Shown here one piece after another: positions 1-7,112 of a stretch of 26,632 bases of DNA; position 1 is the first letter of the stretch, and every line of letters starts with the position of its first letter. Below the pieces are notes generated by a model, which ran no database searches, was not told the origin of the DNA, and was given only the letters and a program-made list of their open reading frames with translations. A program made the position numbers and the translations under genes. This DNA is from JAAZPG01 sp012797375 (GTDB lineage Bacteria > Acidobacteriota > Aminicenantia > Aminicenantales > UBA4085), in NCBI GenBank assembly GCA_937868205.1, contig CALMMC010000102.1, positions 1 through 26,632 of the forward strand, written 5' to 3'.

Positions 1-106
1 TGGTGTAAGTGATATCCGGAGTCATTATGGTGTAAAAGTTCGCAAGTGAATTGATGGTGAATGATGGGCACGAGCTGCTATGTATCGGTGAGAGGATTTT
101 TTTTTT
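1..106. other. Unassigned segment joined to sequencing adapter (chimeric contig end)
   Basis: This stretch is much lower in GC than the DNA right of position 173 and ends in a run of ten T (97-106) directly before the Illumina adapter. I recognise no gene in it. Because it is separated from the rest by a library adapter, its linkage to the window is not trustworthy; it is probably a read fragment or low-quality tail assembled onto the contig end. Confidence 0.8.
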
Positions 107-172
107 CAAGCAGAAGACGGCATACGAGATGCTCAGGAGTCTCGTGGGCTCGGAGATGTGTATAAGAGACAG
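107..172 (+). other. Illumina Nextera i7 adapter (assembly artefact)
   Basis: Positions 107-130 are the 24-nt Illumina P7 sequence (CAAGCAGAAGACGG...). Positions 131-138 (GCTCAGGA) are the reverse complement of Nextera index N704 (TCCTGAGC). Positions 139-172 are the 34-nt Nextera read-2 transposase adapter, ending in the Tn5 mosaic end (AGATGTGTATAAGAGACAG). The order and spacing are exactly those of a library molecule. Any reading frame across this segment, such as the one containing KQKTAYEMLRSL, is an artefact. Confidence 0.99.
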
Positions 173-529
173 CTTCCGGGCCGCTTCCTGGAGGACGCCG
201 GCCAGGGCGGCCGCCGGCCGTGTCAACCTTACGCCGACCGAGGCCGCCCGGTCTTTCATTTTCGGCAGGTCGCCCATCCAGATGACGGCGTTGATGTCGA
301 TGTCGTCGCCGAAGAGGATCTCCTTTTGTCCGTCGACGTCCAGGACGGCGGCCAAGCCGGGCGTGTCCAGGCCGAAATAATAAAGGAAGGTCGAGTCCTG
401 GCGGAAGGGGTAGGCGTTGTCGGCGAAATTCATCGGGCTTTCCTCGTTGCCGAGGAAGAGAGCCAAACCGGATCCCAGGCGTTTTCTCAGGAGGCGGCGT
501 CTTTGCGTGTAGGTCTTCGCGTCGAACAT
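173..529 (-). CDS. Xaa-Pro aminopeptidase (M24B), N-terminal fragment
   Basis: The 119 visible codons translate to an aminopeptidase P N-terminal domain (AMP_N): RRRLLRKRL, then LFLGNEESPMNFADNAYPFRQDSTFLYYFG around residues 10-55, matching the family pattern of G-N-x-E followed by N-x-D-x-x-Y-x-F-R-Q-D-S-x-F-x-Y. Family members are about 400-460 aa metalloenzymes that remove an N-terminal residue in front of proline. The catalytic pita-bread domain is missing because the reading frame runs straight into the Nextera adapter at 172; the truncation is technical, not evolutionary. The ATG at 529 is supported by AGGAG six bases upstream. It lies 73 nt downstream of the CHASE2/HD-GYP gene on the same strand and could be cotranscribed with it. 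Confidence 0.85.
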
Positions 530-602
530 GGAGGACTCCTTCATCCGGGCGGTTCCGCTCGCGTTTTCGAATTTCAAATGTATCAGACCGCCGGGGCGGA
601 TG

Positions 603-2588
603 TCAAAAAACGGCCGGGGGAGCGTCGTCCCGGTGCCTCCGGAACACGTCGTCGAATTTGTCCGCTGATTTCCGGAACGCCTGGAGGACCTCGGGGTCGA
701 ACTGGGCCGGGGAACAATCCGGCCCTCCTTCCAGGATGGTCCGGACGGCCGTATCGTGGTCCAAGCCGCTTTTATACGACCGCTCGCTCCGCAGGGCGTC
801 GTAATAATCACAGAGAGCGACGATTCTCGCCTCGGGCGGGATTTCCTCCCCTTTCAGGCCGGCCGGGTATCCCGATCCATCCCACCGCTCATGATGGGCG
901 AGGGCGACGGCCGCCGCCTCCCGGATGCGCGGATGCTCGGAGGCGGCCAGGATCCCGTAGCCGATCCGGGCGTGCGTCCGCATGATCTCTTTTTCGTCGT
1001 CCGTGAGAAGGCCCCTTTTCAACAGGATATCGTCGGGGATACCGATTTTCCCGATATCATGGATGGAGCTGGTGAAGGCGATCGCCTCGACATAGTCCAG
1101 CGGCCGGCCCAGGGCCTCGGCGATGATCCGGGAATAGAGGGCGACCCGGGCGACGTGGTTTCCGGTGCCCGCGTCGCGCGATTCGACCGCCCGGGCAAGC
1201 CGGACGATCAGCTCGTTGCTCATCCGTCCGACCATCGACAAGGCTTCCGCCAGCTCTCGCGTTCTCCGCCAAACCGCCGCCTCCAGCGTTCCCTCGTAGG
1301 ATTTCTCGATCTCCAGGAGTCCGCTGATTTTTTCGTTGATCCCGTTACGGGTGAACAGGCCGATCAATCCTTTTTTCCCGCCGCGGCGGCCGAGGTCCCC
1401 GCTGCCGGCGAAATGGCCGGCCAAGCTGGCGTACTTGACGTCGAGCTGGCGGGCGGCGGCGGCGAGCTTCAGGAGATACGCGGCCAGAAAGACATAAGCC
1501 GTCATGAAATAAAAAAGCGCCGGCCCCAGCCAAAGGTGAAACCGGGCGAACAGAAGATACGAGGCGGCCGTGATTCCGGCCAAACCGGCCGCCCAGATCC
1601 AGGCCGCCGTCCGCTCCGGCGTCCGGATGAAAAGCGCCAAGCCCAAAAGGGCGGTCAAGAACGCTCCCAGCCATGCGGCGGGGAGGGGAAAATCGCGGAT
1701 TTCCGTCCCGTCCAGGAGATTGTTCAGGGCGTTGGCTTGGATCTCCACGCCCGGCATTTCCTGCCGCGTCCCGCTGAACGGCGTGGCCGAGCGGTCCTGG
1801 AGGCCCGCGGCCGTCGCCCCGACGAGAACGATCTTCCCCTTGAAAAACGATTCCGGGACGCCGCCCGACAAGACATCGGCCAAGGAGATCCGGAGAAACG
1901 TGCCCGGGGGGCCGTAATAATTGATCCGGGAATGATCGGTCTGGAAGAGGCGGCCGGCCGCGCCGTCCGGCCGAAAATCCGGCAGGGGGTCGCGCCCCGC
2001 CCAGGGGCGCCCGCCGCGGAACATCCCGTAAACGGCCGCGCTGAAGGAAGGAACCGGACCTCCAGGGCGGGATATGGTGTGAAACAGAGAACGGGAGATC
2101 TGGTCGATCCCGCGCTCGATATGGACGTGGCCGACCTGCGTCCCGGCCAGCGGACCGGCCGGGAGAACCAGGTTCAGCGCCTCGTCGAAATAACAAGCCA
2201 GGACCACCCGGCCGTTCCTTCGGACGGCCTCCGCCAACCGCTCGTCGCCGGCCGACGGCTCGGCCAGGATCAAATCGAAGCCGACCACGGCCGCTTCATC
2301 CAGCTTGTCCAGAAGGCGGGCGTACACGTCCCGATCCAGGGGCCAGCGCCCCAGGACGCCCAGGCTCCGGGCGTCGATCCCCACGAGAACGATCGCCTCC
2401 GACGTCGGCCGGCTGCTCCGAACGCGGAAGAACGCGTCATGCGCCCGGATGTCCCAACTGTCGAAAACGCCCAGATAATCCGCTCCGAAGAAAAGAAGAA
2501 GACCGGCGATGACCGGGATGAGCCGGCGTCGAGAAAGAAACGGGAGCGATCCGAACGGCGGGAGCCAGGACCTCCGGTGCGTCGCCAT
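603..2588 (-). CDS. CHASE2-domain membrane sensor with HD-GYP c-di-GMP phosphodiesterase
   Basis: A 661-aa protein. A TM helix at about residues 22-40 is followed by an extracytoplasmic CHASE2 domain (about 40-295, with IVLVGIDARSL, GFDLILAEPS and GKIVLVGATAAGL). Two or three TM helices lie between about 303 and 375. A linker leads to a C-terminal HD-GYP domain (about 460-650). The HD-GYP signature is intact: HD at 510-511 in HDIGKIGIPD, H539, HH at 565-566, and GSGYP at 571-575. HD-GYP proteins hydrolyse cyclic di-GMP; CHASE2 senses an unknown envelope signal. The ATG lies 8 nt past the stop of the LysM-FecR gene, so the two are almost certainly one operon, and FecR/CHASE2 pairing recurs in many bacteria. 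There is no clear Shine-Dalgarno, which suggests coupling to the upstream gene. The signal sensed is unknown. Confidence 0.93.
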   Translation of the reverse strand: MATHRRSWLPPFGSLPFLSRRRLIPVIAGLLLFFGADYLGVFDSWDIRAHDAFFRVRSSRPTSEAIVLVGIDARSLGVLGRWPLDRDVYARLLDKLDEAAVVGFDLILAEPSAGDERLAEAVRRNGRVVLACYFDEALNLVLPAGPLAGTQVGHVHIERGIDQISRSLFHTISRPGGPVPSFSAAVYGMFRGGRPWAGRDPLPDFRPDGAAGRLFQTDHSRINYYGPPGTFLRISLADVLSGGVPESFFKGKIVLVGATAAGLQDRSATPFSGTRQEMPGVEIQANALNNLLDGTEIRDFPLPAAWLGAFLTALLGLALFIRTPERTAAWIWAAGLAGITAASYLLFARFHLWLGPALFYFMTAYVFLAAYLLKLAAAARQLDVKYASLAGHFAGSGDLGRRGGKKGLIGLFTRNGINEKISGLLEIEKSYEGTLEAAVWRRTRELAEALSMVGRMSNELIVRLARAVESRDAGTGNHVARVALYSRIIAEALGRPLDYVEAIAFTSSIHDIGKIGIPDDILLKRGLLTDDEKEIMRTHARIGYGILAASEHPRIREAAAVALAHHERWDGSGYPAGLKGEEIPPEARIVALCDYYDALRSERSYKSGLDHDTAVRTILEGGPDCSPAQFDPEVLQAFRKSADKFDDVFRRHRDDAPPAVF

Positions 2589-2596
2589 GGGATTTT

Positions 2597-4252
2597 CTAG
2601 ATCAGGAGGACCAGCAGAAGGGCGATCGCCGGAATCAGGCAGAGGAACCGGAACACGCCTCCCTTGAGAACGCGGAATGTCCGGACAGCCGAAAACGGAC
2701 TTTCCACGCCCGAGGGAGCGACGGCCGCGACCCGGGCGCGATAGAGGCCGGCCTCGTCCGGCTTGAGGAAGGCGATTTCCGGATCGGGAGAAAGGCGTTC
2801 CTCGACCAGTCCGAGAAAACGATCGTCCCGGGCCAACTGGAACCGGTAGACGATGCCCGGGCCCCTGTTTGTGCAGGTGAAGAAGACCCGGCGCCCGTCG
2901 ATATCGGGCTCGGACAGGAGGGGCGCGTCCGGAAGGGCGATGATCTGGAAACGGCGGGGCGCGGTAAAGGCGCTCTCCCGCCCTTGACCGTAAACGGCGC
3001 TCGCCCGGAGCCGGTAGAATCCGGGGGAAAGCGCCGGAGTGCGGAACACGGCCGCGGCCAGGTCGGTCCGGTCGACGACGAGGCGGTTGAAATCCTCATC
3101 CTCGGCGATTTGGAGATGGTACCGGCCCGTCCGGGGCGGCTCCGGCCAAACGACGTCGATGAACGTCGCGGTGAACATGGCGCCCTCCACGGGGGACGAT
3201 GGTTCGGGGGGCAAGGGAATCCCGACGCGCACGGGCACCGGCGCCGATCCCGGCCCTTCCAGTCCGTCGGCGTCGATGGATTGGGCGATGAGATAATAGG
3301 TCCCCTCGTGCAGGAGGCCGTCGAACACCGCGGCATCTTCCGGACGGACGGCCGCCTGAAGGATGATTTCGCGCCCCTCCGCGTCCCGGGCGAGAAAGAC
3401 GCGGTAACCGGCGGCCTCCTCGACCTTGGAGAACCGGAAGCGGAGCGGAGGAAATTGCTCTTCGGCCGGAATATCAAGAACGGCGGGAGGCGGCGGGAGC
3501 TTTCGAGGCTTTTGGGGGGCTTGGTCCTTGTGGACGATCGTCCCCTCCCCTTCCCCGACGATTTCCAGGACGGCTTGGGCTTCGACGCCGATTTGGCCCT
3601 GGAGCGTTTCGGCCCGCGTCGTCTCCGTTTCGTCCAGGCCGACGCGGAAGACCGTCCCCCGGGCCGCGGCCACGGCCGAGGGCGTCTTGACTTCGAAGCG
3701 GGACGACCGTCCGGTCACGTCCTTGATCCGGGCGACGGCTTTTCCGGCTCCGAGGAGTATCCGCTGAAAGATGTTCAAATCGTCGATCTTTTTCGTCACC
3801 AGGACGGTCAAACGGGCCTCCGGCATCAGTTGGAGGGTATTGCCGCCGGCGAAGGAAATGAAAAGCCCGCCGTCCCCGCCCGTTTTCAGTTCATCGCCGG
3901 AATGAACGACGTCGCCGGGACGGAGGGGCGTCCATTCCTTGTCTTTTTTCGCTCTTCGGACGGCCTCGCCGACAGCGATGGTCACCGTCCCTTCATCCTC
4001 GAATCCGCCGATGTATTCGAGGGGGATGTCGATTTTCTGTCCGGGAAAGATGAGGTTCGGGTTCGCCAGGCGGTTGAGAACGGCGATTTTCGGCCAAACC
4101 GCCCGTTCGACCAGGTAGGCCCGGCAGATGTTGTTGAGCGTGTCTCCCTTGACCACGGTGATGGCGACCAGGCCGGCGTCCTGGGCCGCGAGGACGGCCG
4201 TTCCAAAGAACCACAAGGCCGCCGCGGCCGCGGGCAGGCGGATCGTTTTCAT
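2597..4252 (-). CDS. Exported LysM-FecR domain protein with Fn3-like repeats
   Basis: A 551-aa protein. MKTIRLPAAAAALWFFGTAV looks like a signal peptide ending near AAQ. A LysM peptidoglycan-binding domain covers about residues 29-78 (VVKGDTLNNICRAYL ... NPNLIFPGQKIDIP). A FecR-type domain follows (about 90-235: LRPGDVVHSGDELKTGGDGG, VKTPSAVAAARGTVFRVG). Then come two or three Fn3-like beta domains (FRFSKVEEAAGYRVFLARD; VVWPEPPRTGRYHLQIAED) and a hydrophobic C-terminal anchor (FLCLIPAIALLLVLLI). The start at 4252 was chosen over an upstream in-frame ATG at 4312 because it opens the signal peptide and has GAGGAGG about 10 nt upstream. FecR domains otherwise occur in anti-sigma regulators; here the domain probably forms a cell-wall scaffold feeding the CHASE2 sensor encoded next. 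Function is inferred. Confidence 0.88.
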   Translation of the reverse strand: MKTIRLPAAAAALWFFGTAVLAAQDAGLVAITVVKGDTLNNICRAYLVERAVWPKIAVLNRLANPNLIFPGQKIDIPLEYIGGFEDEGTVTIAVGEAVRRAKKDKEWTPLRPGDVVHSGDELKTGGDGGLFISFAGGNTLQLMPEARLTVLVTKKIDDLNIFQRILLGAGKAVARIKDVTGRSSRFEVKTPSAVAAARGTVFRVGLDETETTRAETLQGQIGVEAQAVLEIVGEGEGTIVHKDQAPQKPRKLPPPPAVLDIPAEEQFPPLRFRFSKVEEAAGYRVFLARDAEGREIILQAAVRPEDAAVFDGLLHEGTYYLIAQSIDADGLEGPGSAPVPVRVGIPLPPEPSSPVEGAMFTATFIDVVWPEPPRTGRYHLQIAEDEDFNRLVVDRTDLAAAVFRTPALSPGFYRLRASAVYGQGRESAFTAPRRFQIIALPDAPLLSEPDIDGRRVFFTCTNRGPGIVYRFQLARDDRFLGLVEERLSPDPEIAFLKPDEAGLYRARVAAVAPSGVESPFSAVRTFRVLKGGVFRFLCLIPAIALLLVLLI

Positions 4253-4324
4253 GATCGGGCGCCCTCCTCTTCGCGGGGAAAAAGACAAAATACCGGCTTC
4301 CCCGATCTGCATAATCTTGTTTTA

Positions 4325-4353
4325 ATCATAGCGCCTGCGGGAAAACGAGTCAA
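4325..4353 (-). promoter_or_regulatory. Sigma-70 promoter of the LysM-FecR / CHASE2-HD-GYP operon
   Basis: On the minus strand TTGACT (4348-4353) and TATGAT (4325-4330) are separated by 17 bp; each hexamer matches the consensus at five of six positions. Transcription would begin near 4318, giving a leader of about 66 nt before the ATG at 4252. The signal stands out in a locally AT-richer patch of otherwise GC-rich DNA. Confidence 0.7.
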
Positions 4354-4680
4354 TATCAAGCCGGAAGTATGTCATATCAATATTGAAATTGGACTGGGCC
4401 ATTCAGGCCGGAAAGCGGCAAGTCAACGGAAAACCGCTCCCTTTGCCAGGGGCTGAGAGGGCCCCGGACGCTTTGGGTGATCAGGGCCTGATCCCGGAAG
4501 GCCGGCCGGGATGTTCCGGCCGCGGGTATTCAGGCGGCTCGAGAAGAAACGCGGTTTTCGGCTCCGGCCGCCCGCGAGACGAGCTTATCGATCCGAGCCG
4601 AGCCGAGCGAACGGAAGACGCCGGAAGAGACAGCCGGAGTTCCTCCCCAAAACCGAAAAGCGGGGGCTTGATGATCCCGA

Positions 4681-4700
4681 AAGAAAGAGGCCGCGGCCTC
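4681..4700 (-). terminator. Possible intrinsic terminator after tRNA-fMet
   Basis: The perfect palindrome GAGGCCGCGGCCTC (4687-4700) is followed on the minus strand by TTTCTT (4686-4681). It sits 30 nt past the 3' end of the tRNA. The T-tract is short and interrupted, so the call is moderate. The remaining sequence between the tRNA and the FecR promoter (about 4354-4680) shows no gene I recognise. Confidence 0.45.
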
Positions 4701-4729
4701 GTATATCTTCAAGGGAAAAAATGGACGGT

Positions 4730-4806
<77 letters not shown>

Positions 4807-4815
4807 GACATCGGC

Positions 4816-4843
4816 ATTATAACAAAGATTCATTTTTTGTCAA
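4816..4843 (-). promoter_or_regulatory. Consensus sigma-70 promoter of tRNA-fMet
   Basis: On the minus strand a perfect TTGACA (4838-4843) and a perfect TATAAT (4816-4821) are separated by 16 bp. The start point would fall about 2-4 nt before the tRNA 5' end at 4806, so the primary transcript needs almost no 5' trimming. Confidence 0.92.
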
Positions 4844-4892
4844 AATGATTTTCCGTCCGCCCCGCGGCCGGGGCGATCGCTTCGTCCGAATC

Positions 4893-5798
4893 CTAAACGG
4901 TCGGGAAAAAAACGCTTTTCAGCCAATCGCCGACCGCCCGGGCCAAGCCGGCCCGGGATTTTCGGAACGCATGGTCGTCCTGGAAGGCGGCGATCGAAGC
5001 GCTTTTCGCCTTGCGTTCCTTCAGGGCCCGGTAGAGGGGCAGCGCGTTGCGCTCGACCTTGTTCGTTTCGTCGTCCCAAGCGCAGACAAGCAGGATGTCC
5101 TTGCCGGCCAGGGCCGGGGCGATTCGGAGGAAATCGAGATTCGGGTCCAAGGCCGCCGGGCCTATGTCCGCCCATTCCCGCGGAACGGCGCCCTCGGCGA
5201 ACCTCACCGGGCCGGCCGGGGCGGCCATGGCCGCGTATGTCTCGTCGACGATTTTCCTCATCTCGGGATTCCGGGCGTATTCCCGGAGGAATTCCCCGTG
5301 ATCCGTGCCGGCGATGGAGAAAACGACGCCCACCTCCGGGCGGCCGGCGGCATAAGCCAGGACCATCCCGCCGCCGTAGTCGTAGCCGCCCAAGCCCAGG
5401 CGCCGGGCATCGATCTTGAACCGGAGGATGTTGTCGGGACGGTTTACGAAATAAAAGGCCGCCTCGATGTCCTTCAAGGTGTCGGCGAAGCTCCATTCCC
5501 CTTGGCTCTCGAACGTCCCGCTGTAGTTGAAGGTCAGGACGTTGATCCCGTTTTTAACCAAGGCGGCGCCCAGGCCAAGAACATCCGATTCGTTTCCCGG
5601 CAGGCCGTGAAGGAGAATGACTGTGGGAAAGGGCCCGTCTCCCTCGCAGACGCGGAGGCGGCCCGAAAGAAGAACGCCGCCGCGGTCCAGGACGATGTTG
5701 AAAACCGTCGCGGCCTGAAGGACCGCGGCGGATAAGAGCAGCGTGAAAAAGGCGAATCCCACAGCCGCGATCCGGCCTTTTCTTTTCATCAAGCGCAT
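4893..5798 (-). CDS. Secreted alpha/beta hydrolase with Asp at the nucleophile elbow
   Basis: A 301-aa protein with an N-terminal signal peptide (MRLMKRKGRIAAVGFAFFTL, cleavage near LQA-AT). The fold is recognisable: the oxyanion strand VILLHGLPGNE (60-70), a nucleophile elbow GLGGYDYGGGM (135-145), an acid region CAWDDE (239-244) and a histidine in DDHAF (H276). The usual Gly-x-Ser-x-Gly reads Gly-Tyr-Asp140-Tyr-Gly, so the nucleophile position is Asp, as in epoxide hydrolases and haloalkane dehalogenases, although the rest looks like prolyl-oligopeptidase or dienelactone-hydrolase relatives. Substrate unknown. The start at 5798 has GAGAGAGG nine bases upstream and opens the signal peptide; an in-frame upstream extension is GC-rich and unconvincing. 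No neighbour suggests a pathway. Confidence 0.82.
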   Translation of the reverse strand: MRLMKRKGRIAAVGFAFFTLLLSAAVLQAATVFNIVLDRGGVLLSGRLRVCEGDGPFPTVILLHGLPGNESDVLGLGAALVKNGINVLTFNYSGTFESQGEWSFADTLKDIEAAFYFVNRPDNILRFKIDARRLGLGGYDYGGGMVLAYAAGRPEVGVVFSIAGTDHGEFLREYARNPEMRKIVDETYAAMAAPAGPVRFAEGAVPREWADIGPAALDPNLDFLRIAPALAGKDILLVCAWDDETNKVERNALPLYRALKERKAKSASIAAFQDDHAFRKSRAGLARAVGDWLKSVFFPTV

Positions 5799-6306
5799 GT
5801 CGTGTTTCCTCTCTCCGGCGATGATCGACCCCGCCCGGGGGAATTCCATCCGGCCCGGACGACCCGGCGCCGCCGGATCCGGCCCGGCCCGGCCGCCGGA
5901 GCCTGTTCGGCCGCATCCCGCGTTCCTCCCGGCGCGATGATGCCGCGAGGTCGGGATACGCCTTCGTCGCGATCCCACCGGGCCGGGCCGCGAGGATCAT
6001 CATCGATCCTCCTCCTTGTCGGGCTTCAGCCGCATCCCGGAAGGGCGGCGACTCCACTGTACCCCGGCCCGGCCGTTCCGTCAAACGGTCGCATCGCGCG
6101 GTCTGAAATCCAGCCCCGCCCGCCCGCGGGCGCTCGAGAGGCGGCGAGTACTCCTCAGTTGCTGATGAAAGGAAATGGTTGACCAGGTTCCGATATCAAG
6201 GAAAACGGATATCGGGAAATGGAGAACCAGGTTCGGAATGGATTCGGAAGAAGCGGAGGGATTGGGTCTTGTATCCCGCCGGTTTTGTTTTATAATTACG
6301 CCCGCC
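5799..6306. other. Intergenic region between divergent genes, with repeats upstream of nuoJ
   Basis: About 500 nt without a gene I recognise; 5799-6160 is extremely GC-rich. A strong AGGAGGAGG (minus strand, 6008-6016) precedes tandem ATGs at 6003 and 6000, but the frame behind it is low-complexity, Arg/Gly-rich and runs into the hydrolase gene, so I do not call it. Nearer nuoJ there is an inverted repeat CCGATATC (6190-6197) / GATATCGG (6208-6215), flanked by two direct copies of ACCAGGTTC (6182-6190 and 6226-6234). These could be operator sites for the nuo operon. Confidence 0.6.
6291..6296 (+). promoter_or_regulatory. -10 element of the nuoJ operon, implying a leaderless start
   Basis: A perfect TATAAT lies only 10 nt before the nuoJ ATG at 6307. 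Transcription would start near 6303, leaving a leader of about 3 nt, and there is no Shine-Dalgarno in front of the ATG. The best -35 candidates (TTGGGT at 6262, TTGTAT at 6269) match only three of six positions, so an activator may be needed. Confidence 0.55.
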
Positions 6307-6813
6307 ATGGCCGCAGATATTGTGTTTTGGATTCTGGCCGTCGTCAGCGCGGGAGCCGCCGCGGCGATGATCATTTCCCGCAACCCGGGACACAACGCCC
6401 TTTTTCTCGTCCTGTGCTTCTCCGCCTTGGGCGGCATCTTCGGCCTGCTCGACGCCCCCTTCGCCGCGGCCGTCCAGATTCTCGTCTACGCCGGGGCGAT
6501 CATGGTTCTTTTCATTTTCGTCGTAATGATGGTCGATCCGCGGACGCCGGCTCCCCCCGAGCGGCGGAAACGGGCGAAAATCCTGGGCCCGGCCATCGGC
6601 CTCGTCCTTCTTTTTGAATTGGGAACGGCCGCCTGGGGGATCCTGGCGAATTCCAACCGGAGTCCGGCCTCCGGTCCGGGCGTCGCGCCCGCGGACGTCG
6701 GCCGCCGTCTTTTCACGGAATTCGCCTATCCGTTCGAAATCACGTCCGTTTTGATCCTGGCCGCTTTGGTCGGGGCCGTTGTGCTGGGGAAAAAAGAGGA
6801 GCCGGAGTCTTGA
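6307..6813 (+). CDS. nuoJ: NADH-quinone oxidoreductase subunit J
   Basis: A 168-aa membrane protein, normal length for NuoJ, with about five TM helices. Diagnostic segments are NPGHNALFLVLCFSALGG (residues about 28-45) and the TM3 signature VQILVYAGAIMVLFIFVVMM (about 58-77). NuoJ is a core membrane-arm subunit of complex I and carries part of the proton path next to NuoA, H and K. The ATG at 6307 was preferred over longer in-frame starts (6175, 6239) because the extra residues are hydrophilic and unlike the family. The stop overlaps the nuoK start (TTGA). It is the first gene of a nuoJKLMN block; nuoA-I are not upstream. Confidence 0.93.
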   Translation: MAADIVFWILAVVSAGAAAAMIISRNPGHNALFLVLCFSALGGIFGLLDAPFAAAVQILVYAGAIMVLFIFVVMMVDPRTPAPPERRKRAKILGPAIGLVLLFELGTAAWGILANSNRSPASGPGVAPADVGRRLFTEFAYPFEITSVLILAALVGAVVLGKKEEPES

Positions 6814-7109
6814 GCCCGGCGGCCGTCGTCGGCTTGAGCCTCGTTCTGTTCGTCCTCGGGGTCATCGCCTTTTTCGTCAAGCGCGACCTCCTGACCCAGT
6901 TCATGGCCGTCGAAATCATGCTGAACGCCGCCAACCTCGCGTTTCTCGGCTTGGCCCGGGGGTCGGCCCGGATCGACGCCCAGGTCATCGTCTTTTTCGT
7001 CATGACCGTGGCCGCGGCCGAGGCGGCCGTCGGCCTGGCCATCATCCTTCACCTTTACCGCCGCCGGAAATCCATCCGGACGGACGAACTCGACAAGCTG
7101 AGGGGTTGA
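6810..7109 (+). CDS. nuoK: NADH-quinone oxidoreductase subunit K
   Basis: A 99-aa, three-helix protein, the usual size for NuoK. The two buried glutamates of the family are present, in FMAVEIMLNAANLAFL and AAAEAAVGLAIILHLY. NuoK is homologous to MrpC and forms part of the central hydrophilic axis for proton pumping in complex I. The start codon is TTG, overlapping the nuoJ stop by 4 nt, with AGAGGAG upstream; no ATG fits the family N-terminus. It is translationally coupled to nuoJ and followed 3 nt later by nuoL. Confidence 0.95.
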   Translation: MSPAAVVGLSLVLFVLGVIAFFVKRDLLTQFMAVEIMLNAANLAFLGLARGSARIDAQVIVFFVMTVAAAEAAVGLAIILHLYRRRKSIRTDELDKLRG

Positions 7110-7112
7110 AGG

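Noticed and set aside
158..985. Long plus-strand reading frame starting inside the adapter
   Set aside because: It begins in the Nextera sequence and is antisense to the aminopeptidase and HD-GYP genes; an artefact of high GC.
4440..4510. TPP riboswitch-like pieces (CTGAGA and CCTGATC) on the plus strand
   Set aside because: Spacing is wrong, the conserved segment after CCTGATC is missing, and no plus-strand gene follows for about 1.8 kb.
5554..6003. Minus-strand frame from ATG 6003 behind a strong AGGAGGAGG
   Set aside because: The product is Arg/Gly/Pro-rich low complexity, resembles nothing, and overlaps the well-supported hydrolase gene in another frame.
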